Positions 61,985 through 64,000 of a stretch of 64,000 nt of DNA are shown one piece after another. Source of the stretch: Protula sp. h YS-2021 (Eukaryota; Annelida; Polychaeta; Sabellida; Serpulidae). The stretch spans positions 47,682,490 through 47,746,489 of the forward strand of contig OX457024.1 in NCBI GenBank assembly GCA_949752745.1, given 5' to 3'. The notes below the pieces were generated by a model. The model ran no database searches. It saw nothing but the letters and a program-made list of their open reading frames with translations, and was not told where the DNA came from. Numbering within the stretch: the first letter of the stretch is position 1; each line of letters starts with the position of its first letter. The translations under genes were made by a program, and so were the position numbers.

Positions 61985-63820
61985 AGGTGCCGTGTGACAT
62001 CTGAAGGTGACTTACAAGGCGGGTAGAATGGAGTCTTTCTTCTCCTTGACCTTCAGGCCACTCGTCTTTTCCATGCCGAGGAGATTGCTGATCTGGTCGT
62101 AGTCGTACTGCTCCGAGTACCTCTGTCTCACCTGTCACACATGCCCGATACTCATTCAAATAACAGTCAGTACAACACAGCCAAGTCAAATACGCCACAG
62201 CATCCGCCACAAAATTCCCCCAAAACATACTGTTATCTTGAAATAGGTGGTTAAATCTGAATTTATTTTTTGAGAAGTATTTGTATCTTTCTTGAACATA
62301 AGCAAACATGCTCCCTTGTTATAGAGAGCACATGGCGCCCGGGTTGAGAGCTCACCTTTTTACAGTGAAATACGTGGCGCCAAGGTTGAGAGCTCACCTT
62401 TTTACAGTGAAATACGTGGCGCCAAGGTTGAGAGCTCACCATGTTACTGTGAAGCACGTGTCGCCCCCATTGACAGCTCACCTTTTACAGTGAAGCACGT
62501 GTCACCCCCATTGACAGCTCACCTTTTACAGTCAAGCACGTGTCACCCCCATTGACAGCTCACCTTTTTACAGTGAAGCACGTGTCACCCCCATTTACAG
62601 CTCACCTTGTTACTGTGAAACACGTGGCGCCCGCATTGACAGCTCACCTTGTTACTGCGAAACACGTGGCGCCTGCATTGACAGCTCACCTTTTACAGTG
62701 AAGCACGTGTCACCCCCATTGACAGCTCACCTTTTACAGTGAAGCACGTGTCACCCCCATTGACAGCTCACCTTTTACAGTGAAGCACGTGTCACCCCCA
62801 TTGACAGCTCACCTTTTTACAGTGAAGCACGTGTCACCCCCATTGACAGCTCACCTTTTACAGTGAAGCACGTGTCACCCCCATTGACAGCTCACCTTTT
62901 TACAGTGAAGCACGTGTCACCCCCATTGACAGCTCACCTTGTACAGTGAAGCACGTGTCACCCGCGTTGAGAGCTCACCTTTTTCTTGACGAACTTGTCC
63001 CAGTACTTGTCGGGAAAGGAGCGCGTACTGATGACGATCTTGTCCCAGTAGCCCCGGAAATCGTCTGCCGGCTGCTCCACGATCCACATGCCGTCAAACT
63101 CGAGACTTCGCGAGATCTCCTTCTCGCTCTTGAAGATCACAAGTGGTACCTGTAAGCAGGCACGTGACTTGCTTTACATTTCATGACTGCCAGCGCGCAC
63201 CTGCCCCCCCCCCCCCTCCCCCCGGAGCAAGTTTCAAGGCAACAGACGCCACTCAAACGCACATCTACACCACGACTGCAGTACCTTAGCGGAATCTGTA
63301 CACTTGCACCACATTTCTTTACACTATGTGGCAGTTTCACAGACTGACGACAATTCATGCATTTCCGTTTCTCACTAACTTTTCACCGACTTTTTCAAGT
63401 CAAAAATACATTTTCTTGTTGAGTGTGGAAGGTCTAAATGAACCAGGCTAAGAGTAAAACGGATGCCAGGGACACAGAACTGATGTCACCACTTTCCAAA
63501 CGGGATGGAATAAGCGCTTTCAGCAGGTCTTTATAGTCTTCATATAAATAAAGTGAGATTTCTGCTGTGGACTGCTGAAAACTAAAGAATAGCCTTTACT
63601 TGTGACATACCTTGAGCACATAGTAAGCGACGAGCATACAGAGTGAGATGAGGGTGTGACACAGGGCAAGCAGGCGCAGCAGTGGGCCTAGGTAGCGCAC
63701 GTCATCGGCGATAGAGACCCACTCATAGGCCTCCTCCTCCTCGCCCTCCTCCAAACCCTCCATCATGTCGTCACCACCCTCCCCGGCGTCGCCATCCACC
63801 TCCGCATCCTCGCGGGTCAC
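57361..63820 (-). CDS. RyR: Ryanodine receptor, C-terminal ten exons (441 residues)
   Basis: RyR is the homotetrameric Ca2+ release channel of the endoplasmic/sarcoplasmic reticulum. Exons on the minus strand are 63820-63611, 63149-62979, 62131-62016, 61784-61724, 61297-61151, 60574-60440, 59921-59765, 59135-59071, 58306-58154 and 57471-57361. All junctions are GT-AG and joining them keeps one frame (1326 bases with stop). The peptide runs from an acidic linker and first membrane helices, through S3-S4, the S4-S5 linker, S5, the pore ([12 protein letters not shown]) and S6 ([16 protein letters not shown]), to the zinc site (CFIC, later H and H) and the C-terminal tail. The other exons lie beyond the right edge. 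Four introns contain arrays that copy their own splice junctions. It is presumably functional, since every reading frame is open. Confidence 0.96.
57840..58150. repeat. Minisatellite in RyR intron 9, next to the donor of exon i
   Basis: About five imperfect copies of a 35-75 bp unit containing CTCAGTTCCTCACTAACCCT and CTCAGCTCCCCGCAGCC, C-rich on the plus strand. It reaches to within about ten bases of the donor. Unlike the other arrays, I cannot show that it contains exon bases; on the minus strand it carries several GGTGAG. Confidence 0.8.
58154..58306 (-). CDS. RyR: RyR exon i: C-terminal zinc-binding domain
   Basis: Fifty-one codons containing [20 protein letters not shown], then [15 protein letters not shown] and [12 protein letters not shown]. 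The CxxC pair and the two His (in ETH and KEH) are the zinc ligands known from RyR structures. Acceptor GATACAG, donor CAG|GTGAGT. Confidence 0.96.
58670..59070 (-). repeat. Donor-junction minisatellite in RyR intron 8
   Basis: About eleven or twelve copies of a 34 bp unit; on the minus strand each contains AGATCTGGAG|GTAAGGCACA. The last ten bases of exon h and the first bases of its intron are therefore repeated. The copy next to the exon is slightly different (CCACTTCACCGGACC), and the rest differ by single bases. Confidence 0.95.
59071..59135 (-). CDS. RyR: RyR exon h: end of S6 and start of C-terminal domain
   Basis: Sixty-five bases which, with the split Gly, encode [20 protein letters not shown] and then LE. 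Acceptor ACTGCTATAG, donor GAG|GTAAGG. Both of its splice junctions are copied as minisatellites in the flanking introns. Confidence 0.96.
59136..59565 (-). repeat. Acceptor-region minisatellite in RyR intron 7
   Basis: About eight or nine copies of a 50 bp unit. On the minus strand each contains GGTGCCTGTTACTGCAG, a pyrimidine-rich stretch ending in CAG. The real acceptor reads GGTGCCTGTTACTGCTATAG, so the unit derives from the real 3' splice site and lost TAT, or the real site gained it. Confidence 0.93.
59765..59921 (-). CDS. RyR: RyR exon g: pore helix, selectivity filter and S6
   Basis: Encodes [20 protein letters not shown] and on through [13 protein letters not shown] and S6 ([18 protein letters not shown]), ending one base into Gly. 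GGGIGDEIE is the RyR selectivity filter and luminal vestibule signature. Acceptor TTCGCAG, donor CAGG|GTAAGT. Confidence 0.97.
59945..60439 (-). repeat. Donor-junction minisatellite filling RyR intron 6
   Basis: About twenty copies of a 22 bp unit. On the minus strand each reads CTCAGT|GTAAGTGTGTG followed by ACGTG, so the last six bases of exon f and an ideal 5' splice site are repeated. Copies near the exon are almost perfect and copies towards the acceptor are degenerate. The array occupies nearly all of the 518 bp intron. Confidence 0.96.
60440..60574 (-). CDS. RyR: RyR exon f: S5 and luminal loop
   Basis: Forty-five codons, from [20 protein letters not shown] (S5) through CFRKFYIQ and an acidic loop ([10 protein letters not shown]) to KCHDMLS, just before the pore. 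Family members usually have FFRKFY and DMLT or DMMT. Acceptor TTTGCAG, donor AGT|GTAAGT. The donor and last six exon bases form the unit of the array that fills the next intron. Confidence 0.95.
60575..61150 (-). other. RyR intron 5
   Basis: A 576 bp intron with GT-AG ends, A-rich and T-rich runs (60788-60804, 60981-60994) and no tandem array. No other feature was seen. Confidence 0.85.
61151..61297 (-). CDS. RyR: RyR exon e: S3-S4 and S4-S5 linker
   Basis: Forty-nine codons from SFLYIAGYF to QSVTHNGKQ. It covers S3, S4 ([16 protein letters not shown]) and the S4-S5 linker. Compared with the family pattern MGFKTLRTIL this copy reads [10 protein letters not shown], so a glycine and an arginine that are normally strongly conserved are changed. 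Acceptor TTGCCAG, donor CAG|GTAACC (weaker than the others). Confidence 0.93.
61298..61723 (-). other. RyR intron 4
   Basis: A 426 bp intron with a (TG)n stretch near 61330, a G run at about 61411-61419 and an A run near 61530. No junction-derived array. Confidence 0.85.
61724..61784 (-). CDS. RyR: RyR exon d: start of S3
   Basis: A 61-base exon which, with the two bases from the previous exon, encodes [21 protein letters not shown], matching the conserved RyR sequence that leads into S3. Acceptor GTTTCAG, donor AAT|GTAAGT. Confidence 0.93.
61957..61984. repeat. Poly(T) tract in RyR intron 3
   Basis: About 27 T on the plus strand, 30 bp from exon c. On the minus strand it is an A run just after the donor. 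Confidence 0.95.
62016..62131 (-). CDS. RyR: RyR exon c: cytoplasmic S2-S3 region, part 2
   Basis: Encodes 38 residues plus two bases, with [15 protein letters not shown] matching the invertebrate RyR block ISNLLGMEK. Acceptor TGACAG, donor CCTT|GTAAGT. A T run of about 30 bases lies just downstream on the plus strand side (61957-61983). Confidence 0.93.
62349..62978 (-). repeat. Donor-junction minisatellite in RyR intron 2
   Basis: About fifteen copies of a 41-42 bp unit. On the minus strand each contains GTAAAAAGGTGAGCTG or a close variant, so the exon end AAAAG|GTGAGCT is repeated, followed by GTGACACGTGCTTCAC with a CACGTG E-box. Two sub-families alternate (GGCGCC/CCCGC and GTCACCCCC variants). 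The array accounts for about three quarters of the 847 bp intron. Confidence 0.96.
62979..63149 (-). CDS. RyR: RyR exon b: cytoplasmic S2-S3 region, part 1
   Basis: Fifty-seven codons beginning [14 protein letters not shown], with LEFDGMW and YWDKFVKKK, which match the conserved RyR block read in other animals as LEFDGLY ... YWDKFVKRK. Acceptor TTACAG, donor AAAAAG|GTGAGCT. The donor region is copied about 15 times in the following intron. Confidence 0.95.
63150..63610 (-). other. RyR intron 1 of the window
   Basis: A 461 bp intron with a C run at about 63204-63214. No tandem array and nothing else recognised. Confidence 0.85.
63611..63820 (-). CDS. RyR: RyR exon a: acidic linker and membrane helix
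   Basis: Seventy codons, phase 0 at both ends, acceptor CTGCAG and donor AAG|GTATGT. The first half is strongly acidic ([11 protein letters not shown]), as is the variable linker before this helix in other RyRs. Then follows a hydrophobic helix ([18 protein letters not shown]) corresponding to the S2-side helix of the channel domain. Confidence 0.93.
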
Positions 63821-64000
63821 CTGCAGCAATCACAGTCACGTGATAGTCACGTGGCCTAAATCGCATGCCATTTCCTAATGCTCTTGATTTGCAAAAAGCG
63901 GGGAATGGGGTGATCCTGAACATGCACATGTCACACTTCGTATTGCAGTATTAATTTTTCTTTCTTAAAAACACCAGGCTTTTATGTTCTTTTAGTCCGT
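63821..64000 (-). other. RyR intron upstream of exon a (partial)
   Basis: Intronic sequence running off the right edge; it ends in TTGCTGCAG just before exon a. No repeat was seen. Confidence 0.8.

Noticed and set aside
62349..62978. CRISPR-like regular repeats in RyR introns
   Set aside because: The units are contiguous with no unique spacers and lie inside a eukaryotic intron; they are minisatellites.

Overview
The window is animal nuclear DNA: AT-rich, intron-containing and dominated by repeats. The only gene recognised with confidence is the 3' end of a ryanodine receptor (RyR), on the minus strand at 57361-63820. Its peptides look more like invertebrate, probably lophotrochozoan (mollusc or annelid), RyR than vertebrate RyR, as judged from memory. 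Without a search the species stays open.

Layout. From 1 to about 49427 there is a head-to-tail array of a complex 3.1-3.8 kb repeat (a macrosatellite) that starts before the window. It has about twelve units, two of them enlarged to 6.4 and 7.2 kb. Each typical unit holds two internal direct duplications, a conserved pair of TGACGTCA palindromes, a minus-strand 67-codon frame with a signal-peptide-like start, a plus-strand 78-codon frame and a GA microsatellite. Units U2 and U5 carry a cassette of about 135 bp repeats rich in GACCTTGACC/GGTCAAGGTC. Units U6 and U7 are almost identical. The array is interrupted by an 824 bp element with a nested tRNA-Ser-like SINE (42516-43339), an inverted templated patch (43697-43841), and a 2.5 kb insertion (45800-48297) that may hold a small two-exon gene.

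From 49428 to about 56000 lies a transposon-rich spacer: a possible small spliced gene with an AT-hook-like motif, an element bounded by inverted arrays of a 16 bp repeat, two MITE-like elements with visible terminal inverted repeats, and a diverged relic of the macrosatellite.

From 56012 to 63820 are the candidate poly(A) signal, 3' UTR and last ten exons of RyR. These exons join in frame into 441 residues from the transmembrane region to the stop, including the GGGIGDEIE selectivity filter and the C-terminal Cys/His zinc site. The most striking observation is in its introns. Four have minisatellites that start exactly at a splice junction and repeat that junction: three donors and one acceptor. 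A fifth intron has a purer non-junction array beside its donor. Each donor repeat carries a few exon bases plus a good 5' splice-site sequence, so correct splicing must choose one real site among about ten to twenty near-copies.
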